A stretch of 64,000 nucleotides of DNA from assembly GCF_000814025.1 (NCBI RefSeq), contig NZ_JWLL01000004.1, positions 124,001 through 188,000 on the forward strand. Direction: 5' to 3'. Below, one piece after another: positions 42,257-51,775 of this stretch (position 1 is the stretch's first letter; each line of letters starts with the position of its first letter). The notes under the pieces are model-generated. The model ran no database searches, was not told where the DNA came from, and saw only the letters and a list, made by a program, of their open reading frames with translations. A program made the position numbers and the translations under genes. This stretch comes from Tateyamaria sp. ANG-S1 (GTDB lineage: Bacteria; Pseudomonadota; Alphaproteobacteria; Rhodobacterales; Rhodobacteraceae).

Positions 42257-43372
42257 ATGATGAAAACCCGCGCTGCTGTGGCCGTTGAAGCTGGCAAACC
42301 ACTCGAAATCATGGAGGTGAACCTCGAAGGCCCCCGCAAGGGCGAGGTGCTGGTAGAGATCAAGGCAACCGGCCTATGCCACACAGACGAATTCACTCGT
42401 TCGGGTGCAGACCCGGAAGGGATTTTCCCTGCAATTCTTGGTCACGAAGGCGCTGGCGTTGTCATCGAAGTGGGCGAGGGGGTGACGACCCTCGAAGTGG
42501 GCGACCATGTCATCCCGCTTTACACGCCCGAATGTCGCGAATGCGAATACTGCCTGAACCCGAAAACCAACCTCTGCCAGAAGGTTCGGGCCACGCAGGG
42601 TCAGGGGCTGCTGCCCGATGGGTCCACCCGGTTCTCGATGCTCGATGGCACGCCGATCCACCACTACATGGGCTGCTCGACCTTCGCCAACCATACTGTC
42701 GTACCTGAGATCGCGCTCGCCAAGGTCCGCAAGGACGCACCCTTTGACAAGATTTGCTACATCGGCTGCGGGGTCACGACCGGCATCGGTGCCGTGATCA
42801 ATACAGCCAAGGTCGAGATTGGCAGCCGCTGCATCGTCTTCGGTCTGGGCGGCATCGGTCTGAACGTGATCCAGGGCCTCAAGATGGCGGGCGCGGATCA
42901 GATCGTGGGCGTCGATCTGAACGACGACAAGGTTGAGATGGGTGAGCATTTCGGCATGACCGATTTCGTGAACCCGTCAAAGGTTGAGGGCGACATGGTG
43001 GCCCACCTGGTGGAACTGACTAAGGGCGGCGCCGACTATACCTTCGACGCCACCGGCAACGTGGACGTGATGCGCACCGCGTTGGAAGCCGCGCACAAGG
43101 GTTGGGGCGAAAGCATCATCATCGGCGTGGCACCTGCCGGTGCGGAGATCTCGACCCGCCCTTTCCAACTCGTGACAGGCCGCGTCTGGCGCGGCACAGC
43201 CTTCGGCGGCGCCAAGGGGCGCACTGACGTGCCGAAAATCGTGGACTGGTACATGGACGGCAAGATTGAGATTGATCCGATGATCACCCACAAGCTGACA
43301 TTGGACGAGATCAACCACGGTTTTGACCTGATGCACGAGGGCAAGTCGATCCGCGCCGTCGTTGAATTTTAG
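42257..43372 (+). CDS. S-(hydroxymethyl)glutathione dehydrogenase / class III alcohol dehydrogenase
   Basis: A 371-residue zinc alcohol dehydrogenase. Catalytic zinc ligands are Cys41 (GLCHTDEF), His63 (LGHEGAG) and a cysteine in YIGCGVTTG. The structural zinc cysteines are 93, 96, 99 and 107 (PECRECEYC...NLC). The nucleotide site is VFGLGGIGLNVIQG. Its C-terminus VVEF and overall form are class III, which oxidises the glutathione adduct of formaldehyde in the cytoplasm. GGGAGGA precedes two consecutive ATGs (42257, 42260). The usual partner S-formylglutathione hydrolase is not next to it. Confidence 0.93.
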   Translation: MMKTRAAVAVEAGKPLEIMEVNLEGPRKGEVLVEIKATGLCHTDEFTRSGADPEGIFPAILGHEGAGVVIEVGEGVTTLEVGDHVIPLYTPECRECEYCLNPKTNLCQKVRATQGQGLLPDGSTRFSMLDGTPIHHYMGCSTFANHTVVPEIALAKVRKDAPFDKICYIGCGVTTGIGAVINTAKVEIGSRCIVFGLGGIGLNVIQGLKMAGADQIVGVDLNDDKVEMGEHFGMTDFVNPSKVEGDMVAHLVELTKGGADYTFDATGNVDVMRTALEAAHKGWGESIIIGVAPAGAEISTRPFQLVTGRVWRGTAFGGAKGRTDVPKIVDWYMDGKIEIDPMITHKLTLDEINHGFDLMHEGKSIRAVVEF

Positions 43373-43696
43373 ACCGGACGCCGCGCCACACGTTTGGTGG
43401 GCAACTCTCGTGGGTATGGCCGGTTCGCTTTGTGGTAGCCCGCTGCCTTAATAGGCGGCTGCTGCACAGTGGCGGGGCAAGTGTCCAGCAGCTTTATTGC
43501 GTTTGCCCTGTTGGTGTTTCAGTGCCTCGGGCCATCGCCGAATGCTTTGGGATATGTGCGCAAACGTCCCTGACATAAGCGATCTAAATGCAAGTGACGT
43601 CGCGATCTGTGACCGCATTGGCGCGATCTGCAGGTTTTCCAATCGCCTCCCGTCGCCTAGCTTTATGTTCAAACCAAGGTTGTTCAGGAGCGCACG
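43373..43696. other. 324-base gap upstream of iorA, no gene seen
   Basis: No supported frame occurs here. It should hold the end of the adh message and the promoter of the iorAB operon. CAGGAGCGCACG directly precedes the iorA ATG. I see no clear palindrome or terminator. Confidence 0.5.
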
Positions 43697-44155
43697 ATGA
43701 AACTCACGGTCAACGGGACAGAGCATGAGGTGGATGTCGAGGACGACATGCCCCTGCTGTGGGTTCTGCGGGATGAGCTGAACATCAAGGGCGTCAAATA
43801 TGGCTGCGGTGTCGCGCAATGCGGTGCCTGCACCGTGCATATCGACGGCGAAGCGGTGCGCTCTTGCCAGACGGCTGTCGCCGATGTCTGGGGCGATGTG
43901 ACGACGATTGAAGGACTTGGCACACCAGATGCGATGCATGCGGTTCAAGCGGCGTGGGTCGAACATCAGGTCGCGCAATGCGGCTACTGCCAGTCTGGAC
44001 AGATCATGCAGGCTGCCGCTCTGCTGGCCACAAACCCTGTGCCAACAGATGCCGATATCGACGACGCGATGAACGGCAACCTCTGCCGCTGCGGCACCTA
44101 TCCACGCATCCGCGCCGCCGTCAAAACCGCCGCCACCAAGTTGCAGGAGGTCTGA
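43697..44155 (+). CDS. molybdenum hydroxylase small [2Fe-2S] subunit, IorA type
   Basis: A 152-residue protein with a plant-type [2Fe-2S] cluster bound by Cys37, 42, 45 and 57 ([17 protein letters not shown]) and a second cluster bound by Cys95, 98, 130 and 132 ([20 protein letters not shown]). This is the small subunit of two-subunit aldehyde/N-heterocycle dehydrogenases such as isoquinoline 1-oxidoreductase. It transfers electrons from the molybdenum centre of the next gene product, two bases downstream. There is no signal peptide of its own; it would be carried out with its Tat-signal-bearing partner. Confidence 0.9.
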   Translation: MKLTVNGTEHEVDVEDDMPLLWVLRDELNIKGVKYGCGVAQCGACTVHIDGEAVRSCQTAVADVWGDVTTIEGLGTPDAMHAVQAAWVEHQVAQCGYCQSGQIMQAAALLATNPVPTDADIDDAMNGNLCRCGTYPRIRAAVKTAATKLQEV

Positions 44156-44157
44156 GG

Positions 44158-46395
44158 ATGAGCCGCATCGGAAAAATCGCCCGCCGCAGTTTCCTTGTTG
44201 GCTCTGCCGCTGTCGTGGGTGGCGTGGCCTTCGGCTACTATGCATACAAGCGCCCCGTCACGAACCCGCTTCTGGCTGATCTGGCTGAGGGTGAGGCGGC
44301 GCTGACGCCCTATGTAAAAATCGACAGCACCGGCATCACCCTGATCACGCCACGTGCCGATAGCGGGCAGGGGGCCTATCACGTGCAAGCCGCCCTGATT
44401 GCCGAGGAACTGGATGTCGAACTGGATCAGGTGCGCGTGGATCCCGGCATGCCCGACTCGGCCTACTACAACACCGCGCTGAGTGCGGAGGCAGCGCCGT
44501 TCCGCTCCACGGATGATGGCCTCATGGCTGATACAACCCGCGGGATCATGGACGCGATGATGAAGTTCATGGGCCTCCAGATCACCGGCGGCTCCACCAC
44601 AGTGCCCGACAGCTTCGAAAAGCTGCGCCTTGCAGGTGCCGTGGCCCGCGAAACGCTGAAGGCAGCAGCGGCGCAAGAGACGGGCGCGAACGTCGCCGAC
44701 CTGAAGACCGCAAAAGGAGAGGTCATCTTGCCCGGCGGCGGCACGCTGGCCTATACCGCGCTTGCCGCTACGGCCGCCACGCTCGATCCGGTCAACGACG
44801 TGACGCTGCGCGACCCCTCCACCTGGCGGCTTGTGGGCAAAGAGATGGAGCGGATCGATATCCGCGCCAAATCGACGGGCACCCAGCGCTACGGCATCGA
44901 CTTTGAGGTTGAGGGCATGGTCCACGCCTCCGTCCGCACCAGCCCGCGACGCGGCGCGATGAACAGCTATGACGCAACAACAGCCCGCGACATGCGCGGC
45001 GTGATAGACGTGGTCGAACTGCCCGATGGGGTCGCTGTGGTCGCCGACAACACATGGCGGGCCATGCAGGCCGTGAATGCCATCGATATCGACTGGGCGC
45101 CCGCCACCTACCCAGCTGAACAGGCGGAGCATTGGCAGGCTCTTTCCGACAGTTTCCACGCCGACCAGCAGGACAGCCGGTTCCGCGATGATGGAGACGT
45201 GGACGTTGCATTGGAAGGCGCAGAGATAATCGAAGCCGAATATCGCGCGCCATACCTCGCCCACGCCCCGCTCGAACCGATTTCGGCGGTGGTGCAGGTC
45301 ACGGACGACCGCGCCGATGTCTGGACCGGCACCCAGATCCCGCGCTTTGTGCAAAGCAATGTCGCCAAGCTGACAGGCCTCGACACCGATCAGATCTTTG
45401 TCCACGTGCTGGTGATGGGCGGCAGCTTCGGCCACCGGCTTGAGGACCGCGTGGTGCGCGAGGCGACCCAGATCGCGATGCAGATCAAGGGCACACCGGT
45501 CAAGCTGACCTACAGCCGGGAAGAGGACACGCTGCAAAACGACACCCGCCAGATCGCCATGGCGCGCGGGCGCGGCACGGTGAAGAATGGCCGGGTCGAA
45601 GCCTATGACCTCGGCATCGCTATGCCCTCGGTCATCGCAAGCCAGATGGGGCGGCAAGGCATGCCCACGCCGGGGCCTGACCTACAAATCGTGGCTGGCG
45701 CATGGGAACAACCCATGCAGATCCCGAACTACCGCGTCACCGGATACCGCGCGCCCGAACTGGCACCTATCTCAAGCTGGCGGGCGGTAGGGGCATCCAC
45801 CAACGGGTTCTTCCACGATGTTTTCTTGGATGAACTGATCCACGCGGCGGGCGCCGACCCGATGGAAGAACGGCTGCGCCTCTGCTGGCATGATCCGTCG
45901 CGCAAGGCGCTGGAAGCGGTGGCCGAAATGTCCGGTTGGGGCAGTGACCTTGGACCAAACAAGGGTCGCGGCGTCGCCTTCTGCATGTCTTTCGGGGTGC
46001 CCACAGCCGAAGTGGTCGAGGTCAGCAACATTGATGGCGCCATCAAGATCAACAAGGTCTGGGTCGCTGCTGAAGTGGGCCGTGTGATCGACCCCATCAA
46101 CTTCGAAAACATGGTGCAGGGCGGGATCAACTGGGCGCTTGGGCACGCCATGAACTCGGAAATCACCTACTCCGACGGGATGGCGGACCAGCGCAATTAC
46201 TACGACTTCGAGGGGATGCGCCTGGCGCAATCGCCCGAGATCTTTGTCCGCGGTCTGGAAAACGGCGACACCGTGCGCGGCATGGGCGAGCCGATGGTGC
46301 CACCCGCTGCAGCCGCATTGTCAAACGCCATCTTCGCCGCAACAGGCCAGCGGGTCCGCGAAATGCCGATGACAAAGCACACCGACTTCGTCTGA
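44158..46395 (+). CDS. molybdenum hydroxylase large molybdopterin subunit, IorB type, Tat-exported
   Basis: A 745-residue molybdopterin-binding subunit. It has a twin-arginine leader (IARRSFLVGSAAVVGG), two xanthine-dehydrogenase-type halves (RYGIDFEVEGMVHASVRTSP, LAHAPLEPISAVVQV), cofactor-contacting segments (GGSFGHRLEDRVVREA, GYRAPELAPISSWRAVGAS) and the C-terminal GMGEPMVPPAAAALSNAIFAATG with the catalytic glutamate region. Members hydroxylate N-heterocycles or oxidise aldehydes in the periplasm. No flavin subunit is present, which fits the IorAB type; no cytochrome c gene follows. The ATG at 44158 has GAGG just upstream. Confidence 0.9.
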   Translation: MSRIGKIARRSFLVGSAAVVGGVAFGYYAYKRPVTNPLLADLAEGEAALTPYVKIDSTGITLITPRADSGQGAYHVQAALIAEELDVELDQVRVDPGMPDSAYYNTALSAEAAPFRSTDDGLMADTTRGIMDAMMKFMGLQITGGSTTVPDSFEKLRLAGAVARETLKAAAAQETGANVADLKTAKGEVILPGGGTLAYTALAATAATLDPVNDVTLRDPSTWRLVGKEMERIDIRAKSTGTQRYGIDFEVEGMVHASVRTSPRRGAMNSYDATTARDMRGVIDVVELPDGVAVVADNTWRAMQAVNAIDIDWAPATYPAEQAEHWQALSDSFHADQQDSRFRDDGDVDVALEGAEIIEAEYRAPYLAHAPLEPISAVVQVTDDRADVWTGTQIPRFVQSNVAKLTGLDTDQIFVHVLVMGGSFGHRLEDRVVREATQIAMQIKGTPVKLTYSREEDTLQNDTRQIAMARGRGTVKNGRVEAYDLGIAMPSVIASQMGRQGMPTPGPDLQIVAGAWEQPMQIPNYRVTGYRAPELAPISSWRAVGASTNGFFHDVFLDELIHAAGADPMEERLRLCWHDPSRKALEAVAEMSGWGSDLGPNKGRGVAFCMSFGVPTAEVVEVSNIDGAIKINKVWVAAEVGRVIDPINFENMVQGGINWALGHAMNSEITYSDGMADQRNYYDFEGMRLAQSPEIFVRGLENGDTVRGMGEPMVPPAAAALSNAIFAATGQRVREMPMTKHTDFV

Positions 46396-46407
46396 GGAAA
46401 ACATCGT

Positions 46408-46430
46408 AAGGCGGAGGTGTCCTCCGCCTT
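46408..46430. terminator. bidirectional terminator between iorB-type gene and ureG
   Basis: AAGGCGGAGG-TGT-CCTCCGCCTT is a perfect 10-base stem with a three-base loop in the 41-base convergent gap. A short T run overlaps the 3' arm on each strand. Confidence 0.75.
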
Positions 46431-46436
46431 TGTCCC

Positions 46437-47063
46437 CTACGCAGGTGTCAGGCCCAGCCCCGACAACGCCCGGATGTGCCTGATGATCTCGTCCACACCC
46501 GTGCCGTGACGCAGCGCTGCAAAGACAAAGGGCCGTTCCCCGCGCATCCGTTTTGCATCCTGCTTCATCACCTCCAGTGACGCGCCGACATGGGGGGCGA
46601 GGTCGGTCTTGTTGATGATCAGCAGATCCGACTTGGTGATGGCCGGGCCACCCTTGCGCGGGATTTCCTCACCCGCCGCCGTGTCGATGACATAGAGCGT
46701 GATGTCAGCCAACTCGGGCGAGAACGTTGCCGACAGGTTGTCGCCTCCGCTCTCGATCAGGATGGCTTCCACATCCGGATGCCGTTCCCGCATCTCGGCT
46801 ACGGCGGCAAGGTTGATCGACGCATCCTCGCGAATGGCGGTGTGTGGGCAGCCCCCGGTTTCCACCCCGATTATACGGTCCTGTGGCAAGATCTGACGGC
46901 GCATCAACTCCTCCGCATCCTCCTGCGTGTAGATGTCGTTGGTGATCACCCCGATGGAATGCTGATCCTTGAGGGCGGCGGCAAGCGCGGCGGTCAGCGT
47001 CGTCTTGCCCGCACCCACGGGACCACCGATACCGATGCGAAGCGGGCCATTGAGCTGTGTCAT
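46437..47063 (-). CDS. ureG: urease accessory GTPase UreG
   Basis: A 208-residue SIMIBI GTPase with P-loop [13 protein letters not shown] (residues 10-22). The nickel and dimer motif [18 protein letters not shown] carries the Cys-Pro-His site, followed by LIESGGDNL and the base-specificity motif [12 protein letters not shown]. It drives GTP-dependent delivery of nickel to apo-urease with UreD, UreE and UreF. The ATG at 47063 overlaps the ureF stop by four bases. Length is normal. Confidence 0.96.
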   Translation of the reverse strand: MTQLNGPLRIGIGGPVGAGKTTLTAALAAALKDQHSIGVITNDIYTQEDAEELMRRQILPQDRIIGVETGGCPHTAIREDASINLAAVAEMRERHPDVEAILIESGGDNLSATFSPELADITLYVIDTAAGEEIPRKGGPAITKSDLLIINKTDLAPHVGASLEVMKQDAKRMRGERPFVFAALRHGTGVDEIIRHIRALSGLGLTPA

Positions 47064-47689
47064 GTGCGAAAAATCCTCGGTTGCAGGGTTTCGTGACGCA
47101 TGGCTGCAATATCGGCAGCAAAACTGGCGGATGAAAGAGCCTCTAGCGGGATTTTCTCGGCCTCCTGCGCGGTCTCCGCGATGATGGGGGACAAGGCAGC
47201 TAATACGGTTTGCCCATCTGTCTGCCCAAGGGGCAGGGCGCGCTGCGCGACTGACACGAGGTTCGAGGCAAAGGCATGCAGGTAGAGTGGCACCGTCTCG
47301 GCTAGAGGAATGTCTACCGCGCGCGCCGCAGCACCCACAGCGACGGGATAGGTCAGACCGGCAATCTCGATCCCCCAGACAGCGCTGGCGGTGTCGCAAA
47401 ACGCTGCGCCTTGCAGGTCGGTCTCCTTCAACCGCTCGGCCCCGGCGGCAAAGGCGCGGGCCGTGGCGTCCACGTCTGCAGGATCGTCTGCGCGATAGCT
47501 TGCCGCAAGTAGGATGGCATCTGCACGCCCCGACCCATGCTCCAGCAGATCGCCCAGCCAGTCCCGCAGCGTGTCCGCATCCGCGACAACCTCGTCCGCG
47601 ATCACCTGCTCCAGCCCATGCGAATATGCGAACGCCCCGACCGGAAAGGCCGGGGAGAGCCATTGCATTAGGGTCAGCGCGTGGCTCAT
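47060..47689 (-). CDS. ureF: urease accessory protein UreF
   Basis: A 209-residue all-helical protein starting [28 protein letters not shown], the family's N-terminal motif. It forms the UreDFG complex on apo-urease and acts as a checkpoint for UreG GTP hydrolysis. Its C-terminus [21 protein letters not shown] is typical. It overlaps ureG by four bases and ureE by four bases, so the three accessory genes are translationally coupled. Confidence 0.94.
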   Translation of the reverse strand: MSHALTLMQWLSPAFPVGAFAYSHGLEQVIADEVVADADTLRDWLGDLLEHGSGRADAILLAASYRADDPADVDATARAFAAGAERLKETDLQGAAFCDTASAVWGIEIAGLTYPVAVGAAARAVDIPLAETVPLYLHAFASNLVSVAQRALPLGQTDGQTVLAALSPIIAETAQEAEKIPLEALSSASFAADIAAMRHETLQPRIFRT

Positions 47690-48141
47690 GAGTGGCTGTG
47701 CGAGTGATCGTGGCCGTGGGTACGCCCGTGGCCGTATGCCCCGCCTTCGGGCGTAAATGGCTCGACAACCTCGCGCGTGGTGGCCCCGATCTTGGCCAGC
47801 ATATCTGCCATCACGTGATCACGCTGGATCAGCAGGCGGGTGTCCTCGATCTGGCAGGGGGTATGGCGGTTGCCGATGTGCCAGGCGATCCGGTGCAGCT
47901 TGTCACCGGTGACTTCCAGCAATGGCTCGGGTGCCGCCTCGATCCGGATCTCAGCCTTGTCGGTGGTGATCAGCGCCCCGCCATGGTCAAGCGAAGTGGT
48001 CTGTGGCAGGTCGACCAGCAGTTGCGCCCCAGAGGCGAGGGTCAGCACCTTGCGGCGCAGGAAACGGTCTTCATAGGTCAGCGACACGTGATCGCTCACC
48101 TCTCCATGCGTGTGATCGTGGTAGTGCTGCGCCGTCAACAT
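47686..48141 (-). CDS. ureE: urease nickel metallochaperone UreE, His-rich tail
   Basis: A 151-residue protein with the N-terminal peptide-binding domain ([20 protein letters not shown]), the metal-binding domain ([16 protein letters not shown]) and a C-terminal [15 protein letters not shown] tail that binds extra nickel. It also starts His-rich ([10 protein letters not shown]). It supplies Ni to UreG. A DUF1127 microprotein gene ends 16 bases upstream and may share the transcript. Confidence 0.94.
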   Translation of the reverse strand: MLTAQHYHDHTHGEVSDHVSLTYEDRFLRRKVLTLASGAQLLVDLPQTTSLDHGGALITTDKAEIRIEAAPEPLLEVTGDKLHRIAWHIGNRHTPCQIEDTRLLIQRDHVMADMLAKIGATTREVVEPFTPEGGAYGHGRTHGHDHSHSHS

Positions 48142-48157
48142 GGGGTGGCCCCCGCGA

Positions 48158-48328
48158 TTACGACCAGTCCCCGTTGACCATGATCTGCCGTGCCGCCTCG
48201 CGCCGTTTTAATCCGCGCGCCTTGAGTTCGGCATCGCTGAGGGCATAGACAGCCTGCGTTTGCACCAGTGCGCCGTGCGGCAAGCTGATGCGGGACAGAA
48301 AAGCGGCGATCCGCTGGAAGAGGGTCAT
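48158..48328 (-). CDS. DUF1127-family small protein
   Basis: A 56-residue protein ending in the DUF1127 pattern YALSDAELKARGLKRREAAR. N-terminal residues MTLFQRIAAFLSRISLPHGA form an amphipathic helix. In alphaproteobacteria small DUF1127 proteins have been tied to RNA binding and phosphate or carbon adaptation; no role in urease is known. AGGTGTCCC precedes the ATG. It lies directly before ureE on the same strand, after a 177-base non-coding gap. Confidence 0.78.
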   Translation of the reverse strand: MTLFQRIAAFLSRISLPHGALVQTQAVYALSDAELKARGLKRREAARQIMVNGDWS

Positions 48329-48505
48329 GGGACACCTGTTTTGTTTCTCCCTTAGTAATTTAAGCTTTGCCGTTGCTTTGGTCAGACGTGTAGGCGCATG
48401 GCAGGGTTTCTGCGCACGCATATCCAAATGTCTTGATGAAGGTATGGCGGTCCGCGTCTCGCATCACCTGATGTGAGGGCGGGATGTTGACCATCAGGTC
48501 AGCAA

Positions 48506-49102
48506 TCATCGCTCCAGTACCTCAATCGCAACATAGTCATACCGGTCGTTGTAGTCGCTGCCCCGAGACGCAGCCAGATAGCTGATGCCCAATTCCGGAA
48601 GGTAATGCAGTTCGTCCGTCCCGGCCTCGTCCTCACCCTCAAGGCGGTAGCGATAGGTGATCGGGATCATCTCGTAAAAGCACGCGCCATAGCCCTGCCT
48701 GCGCGGTGTGCCGAATGTGTAGCTCTGGATTTCCCGGTCGAGACCGCCCGGCGACAACAGCGTCGCCTCAACGTTCCAACCGCCGCCATCGGCAGGGTCG
48801 GGCATCTCGCCGGGTCGCAGCGGATAGGTAAATGTCTCGCGCGTGCCGGGGACAAGTGCGCTGCTCTCAACTTCGATTATGCTGACAATATAGACCCCTT
48901 GGCTCAGCGAAACCTGCGTTGCTTCGCCCGGCTCATAGTAGAACATCGCCTCGATGACCGTGTCGGAGATGCGGCGGAACGTTTCCCACTCGCCGCTGGC
49001 GAGTTCGAACCGGATACCCGTACCTAGGTCAGCCGCAGTGGGGCAAGCCATCGCTGTTCCCGGCAGCGCAAGCAAACATGCGAGTTGAGTGATCCGTGCC
49101 AT
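48506..49102 (-). CDS. secreted hypothetical protein downstream of ureC
   Basis: A 198-residue protein with a Sec signal peptide (MARITQLACLLALPGTAMA-C). The mature part is rich in beta-type sequence: TGIRFELASGEWETFRRISD, SQGVYIVSIIEVESSALVPG, ETFTYPLRPGEMPDPADGGG, then YGACFYEMIPITYRYR and a C-terminal YDYVAIEVLER. I do not recognise a family. The ATG at 49102 has GAGGATTGTC just upstream and begins eight bases after the ureC stop, so it is probably translated from the urease message. A role in the periplasm or outer envelope is all that can be inferred. Confidence 0.7.
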   Translation of the reverse strand: MARITQLACLLALPGTAMACPTAADLGTGIRFELASGEWETFRRISDTVIEAMFYYEPGEATQVSLSQGVYIVSIIEVESSALVPGTRETFTYPLRPGEMPDPADGGGWNVEATLLSPGGLDREIQSYTFGTPRRQGYGACFYEMIPITYRYRLEGEDEAGTDELHYLPELGISYLAASRGSDYNDRYDYVAIEVLER

Positions 49103-49110
49103 GACAATCC

Positions 49111-50871
49111 TCAAAACAGAAAATACCGCTGCGCCATCGGCAACACTTCCGCAGGCTGACAGGTCAGCAATTCGCCATCCGCCCGCACCTCATAGGTCTC
49201 TGGATGCACCTCAACCTCAGGCGTCGCGTCGTTCAGCTTCAGGTCCTTCTTCCCGATGTTCCGCGTGTTTTGCACAGCCACCGTGTCCTTCGCCAGCCCA
49301 AGCGCCGCGCCAACCCCTTCGGCCTGTGCCGCCGCCGACACGAAGGTCACGGCAGAGCGCTCCACCGACCGCCCATAGGCGCCAAACATCGGACGGGTAT
49401 AGACCGGCTGCGGCGTCGGGATCGACGCATTCGGGTCGCCCATTTGTGCACAGGCAATCGTCCCGCCCAGCAGCACCATCTCGGGCTTCACCCCGAAAAA
49501 CGCCGTGTTCCAAAGGCAAAGGTCTGCCCGCTTGCCGACCTCAATGGAACCGATCTCGTGACTGATCCCATGCGCAATTGTCGGGTTAATCGTGTACTTC
49601 GCGATGTAGCGGCGCACGCGGGCGTTGTCGTTGTCGCCGGTCTCCTCCGGCAGAGACCCGCGTTGTTTCTTCATCTTGTCCGCCGTTTGCCACGTCCGGA
49701 TGATCACCTCACCCACACGGCCCATGGCCTGGCTGTCCGACGCGATGATCGAGAACGCCCCCATATCGTGCAGGATGTCTTCGGCGGCAATGGTCTCGCG
49801 CCGGATGCGGCTCTCGGCAAAGGCGACGTCTTCGGGGATCGACTTGTCGAGGTGGTGACAGACCATGAGCATGTCGAGATGCTCTTCGAGCGTGTTCACC
49901 GTAAAGGGCCGCGTCGGGTTGGTGGAGGAGGGGAGCACATGCTCCTCCCCACAAATCTTGATGATGTCCGGCGCGTGCCCGCCACCCGCACCCTCGGTAT
50001 GGAAGGCGTGGATCGTGCGGCCTTTCATGGCGGCCACTGTGTTCTCGACAAAGCCGGACTCGTTCAGCGTATCGGTGTGGATCATCACCTGCACGTCCAT
50101 GTCGTCGGCCACCGACAGGCAGCAATCTATGGCTCCCGGCGTTGTCCCCCAATCCTCGTGCAGCTTCATCGCACAAGCGCCCGCCTTGACCTGTTCTTCC
50201 AACGCCGCTGGCAGCGACGCATTGCCCTTGCCCGCGAAAGCCAGGTTCATCGGAAACGCATCCGCCGCCTGCAACATCCGGCCCAGATGCCAAGGCCCCG
50301 GGGTCACCGTCGTGGCCAGCGTGCCGTGCGCAGGCCCGGTCCCGCCACCCAGCATTGTTGTCAGACCAGAATGCAGAGCGTCGTCAATCTGTTGCGGGCA
50401 GATGAAGTGTATGTGGCTGTCAAAGCCCCCCGCGGTCAGGATCTTGCCCTCCCCCGCAATGGCCTCGGTTCCCGGCCCAATAATGATGTTCACGCCGGGT
50501 TGCGTGTCTGGATTGCCCGCCTTGCCGATGGCGGCAATGCGCCCGTCCTTAAGGCCCACATCCGCCTTGTAGATCCCAGTCCAGTCGACGATCAGTGCGT
50601 TGGTGATAACTGTATCGACGGCCCCATCGGCCCGCGTGACCTGAGACTGCCCCATCCCGTCGCGAATGACCTTGCCACCACCAAACTTGACCTCTTCGCC
50701 ATAAAGCATGGCGTTGTCACCACTACCCCCGGTCGCGGCTTGGCCCGCACCTTCGGCGGTCAGGTCACGCTCAACCTCAATGATCAGTTCAGTGTCGGCA
50801 AGACGTACCTTGTCGCCGACGGTGGGGCCAAACATGGCGGCATAGTCGCGACGGGAAATGGATGTGGGCAT
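49111..50871 (-). CDS. ureC: urease alpha subunit UreC
   Basis: A 586-residue catalytic subunit. Nickel ligands are in HIHFICPQ (His153, His155), the carbamylated lysine of [10 protein letters not shown] (Lys236), [12 protein letters not shown] (His265), [13 protein letters not shown] (His291) and Asp379 (ASDSQAMG). The mobile-flap pair Cys338-His339 is in MVCHHLDKS. It hydrolyses urea to ammonia and carbamate in the cytoplasm with UreA and UreB. It is separated from ureB by three unrelated genes (50887-52596), which is unusual. All catalytic residues are present. Confidence 0.97.
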   Translation of the reverse strand: MPTSISRRDYAAMFGPTVGDKVRLADTELIIEVERDLTAEGAGQAATGGSGDNAMLYGEEVKFGGGKVIRDGMGQSQVTRADGAVDTVITNALIVDWTGIYKADVGLKDGRIAAIGKAGNPDTQPGVNIIIGPGTEAIAGEGKILTAGGFDSHIHFICPQQIDDALHSGLTTMLGGGTGPAHGTLATTVTPGPWHLGRMLQAADAFPMNLAFAGKGNASLPAALEEQVKAGACAMKLHEDWGTTPGAIDCCLSVADDMDVQVMIHTDTLNESGFVENTVAAMKGRTIHAFHTEGAGGGHAPDIIKICGEEHVLPSSTNPTRPFTVNTLEEHLDMLMVCHHLDKSIPEDVAFAESRIRRETIAAEDILHDMGAFSIIASDSQAMGRVGEVIIRTWQTADKMKKQRGSLPEETGDNDNARVRRYIAKYTINPTIAHGISHEIGSIEVGKRADLCLWNTAFFGVKPEMVLLGGTIACAQMGDPNASIPTPQPVYTRPMFGAYGRSVERSAVTFVSAAAQAEGVGAALGLAKDTVAVQNTRNIGKKDLKLNDATPEVEVHPETYEVRADGELLTCQPAEVLPMAQRYFLF

Positions 50872-50886
50872 AGCGGTATCCTTGGA

Positions 50887-51333
50887 TCAATCCGGAGTGT
50901 TCTCGGCCAGCAGGCGCAGTCGCCCCTTGTGCCTATGGGCATAAAGCTTGCGACCCCACCACGCGAAAAGCGGTGTGAGGGGGCCTGCATCAATGTCGAT
51001 GGTGTCGGTGAGCCGCGCGCCAGTCTCGGTCGGCGTGACCGTCAAATGATGGCGCCAGCTTTTGACGCCAGCACCATGTTCTGCGGACTGAAGGGTCATG
51101 GCGACGTCATCCTGTGCAACGACTTCCATTTGATAGTCCTGCGCAGGCAACAGGCCGAACAGGCGGACGCCGACAGACAGGTGCTGTCCGGCTTCGCATC
51201 GCCCCTCCGGCAAGCCTTCAAAGGTGATCAGAGGGCGGCAGACCTCGGCCAGTGCAGCAAAATCGGTAGCCACGCGCCAAACGTCTTTGGCAGAGGCGGT
51301 ATAGTCGTGGCTAAGGCTGATTTGAGCGGTCAT
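50887..51333 (-). CDS. SRPBCC-fold protein in the urease locus
   Basis: A 148-residue START/SRPBCC-type protein: ISLSHDYTASAKDVWRVATD at the N-terminus, a central VGVRLFGLLPAQDYQMEVVA, WRHHLTVTPTETGARLTDTIDI and a C-terminal helix WWGRKLYAHRHKGRLRLLAE. The fold binds hydrophobic ligands in a cavity; CoxG proteins of molybdenum hydroxylase loci are related in form. The start at 51333 is tentative because its ribosome site is weak. It lies between ureC and a carboxymuconolactone-decarboxylase-family gene whose end (51380) is 46 bases upstream. Ligand unknown. Confidence 0.75.
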   Translation of the reverse strand: MTAQISLSHDYTASAKDVWRVATDFAALAEVCRPLITFEGLPEGRCEAGQHLSVGVRLFGLLPAQDYQMEVVAQDDVAMTLQSAEHGAGVKSWRHHLTVTPTETGARLTDTIDIDAGPLTPLFAWWGRKLYAHRHKGRLRLLAENTPD

Positions 51334-51379
51334 TGTGCCGTCAGCCCAGCGTCGTTGTATGCAGTGCCGTTGAGTCGGC

Positions 51380-51775
51380 TCATATCTCAAACACCTCATC
51401 CACTGGCACCTGCATCGCTGTCACCAGCCCATTGGTCTGCATCGCCATGCCAATAACACCCATCACCTCGCCATGCTGCGCAGGCGTCATCCCCTTGGTA
51501 CGCGCGGCGGCGGTGTGGGAGTGGATGCAATACTCACACCCGTTTGCTACGGAGACCGCGATATAGAGCATCTCCTTGACCAGCGGATCGAGCTCGCCCG
51601 GTCCCATAACTTCTTTCAAGCGTCCCCAGGTGGCGGCCAGCAGCGCCGGATCATGCGCCAGCGCCCGCCAGAAATTGTTGATGTAGTCGGTCCCGCGCAC
51701 CGCACGAATATCTTCAAAAACGGCCAGCACCTCGGCGCTGGCCTCCTCGTCGGATATGAGCGGCAGGGTCGCCAT
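51380..51775 (-). CDS. carboxymuconolactone decarboxylase / AhpD-family protein
   Basis: A 131-residue protein with the CMD/AhpD redox motif GCEYCIHSH (Cys80, Cys83, His87). The helices around LALHDPALLAATWGRLKEVM-like and KEMLYIAVSVANG match the family. A C-x-x-C-x3-H site points to a peroxidase or thiol-disulfide function rather than true decarboxylation. Its ATG overlaps the stop of the upstream cyclase gene (TGATG at 51773-51777), so the two are coupled. Embedded between ureB and ureC. Confidence 0.85.
   Translation of the reverse strand: MATLPLISDEEASAEVLAVFEDIRAVRGTDYINNFWRALAHDPALLAATWGRLKEVMGPGELDPLVKEMLYIAVSVANGCEYCIHSHTAAARTKGMTPAQHGEVMGVIGMAMQTNGLVTAMQVPVDEVFEI

Noticed and set aside
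44098-45657. 519-residue minus-strand frame opposite the IorB-type gene
   Set aside because: Shadow of a molybdopterin subunit whose motifs are complete on the plus strand.
49204-51456. 750-residue plus-strand frame opposite ureC
   Set aside because: The minus strand encodes urease alpha with all catalytic residues. The plus frame has no recognisable fold or start signal.
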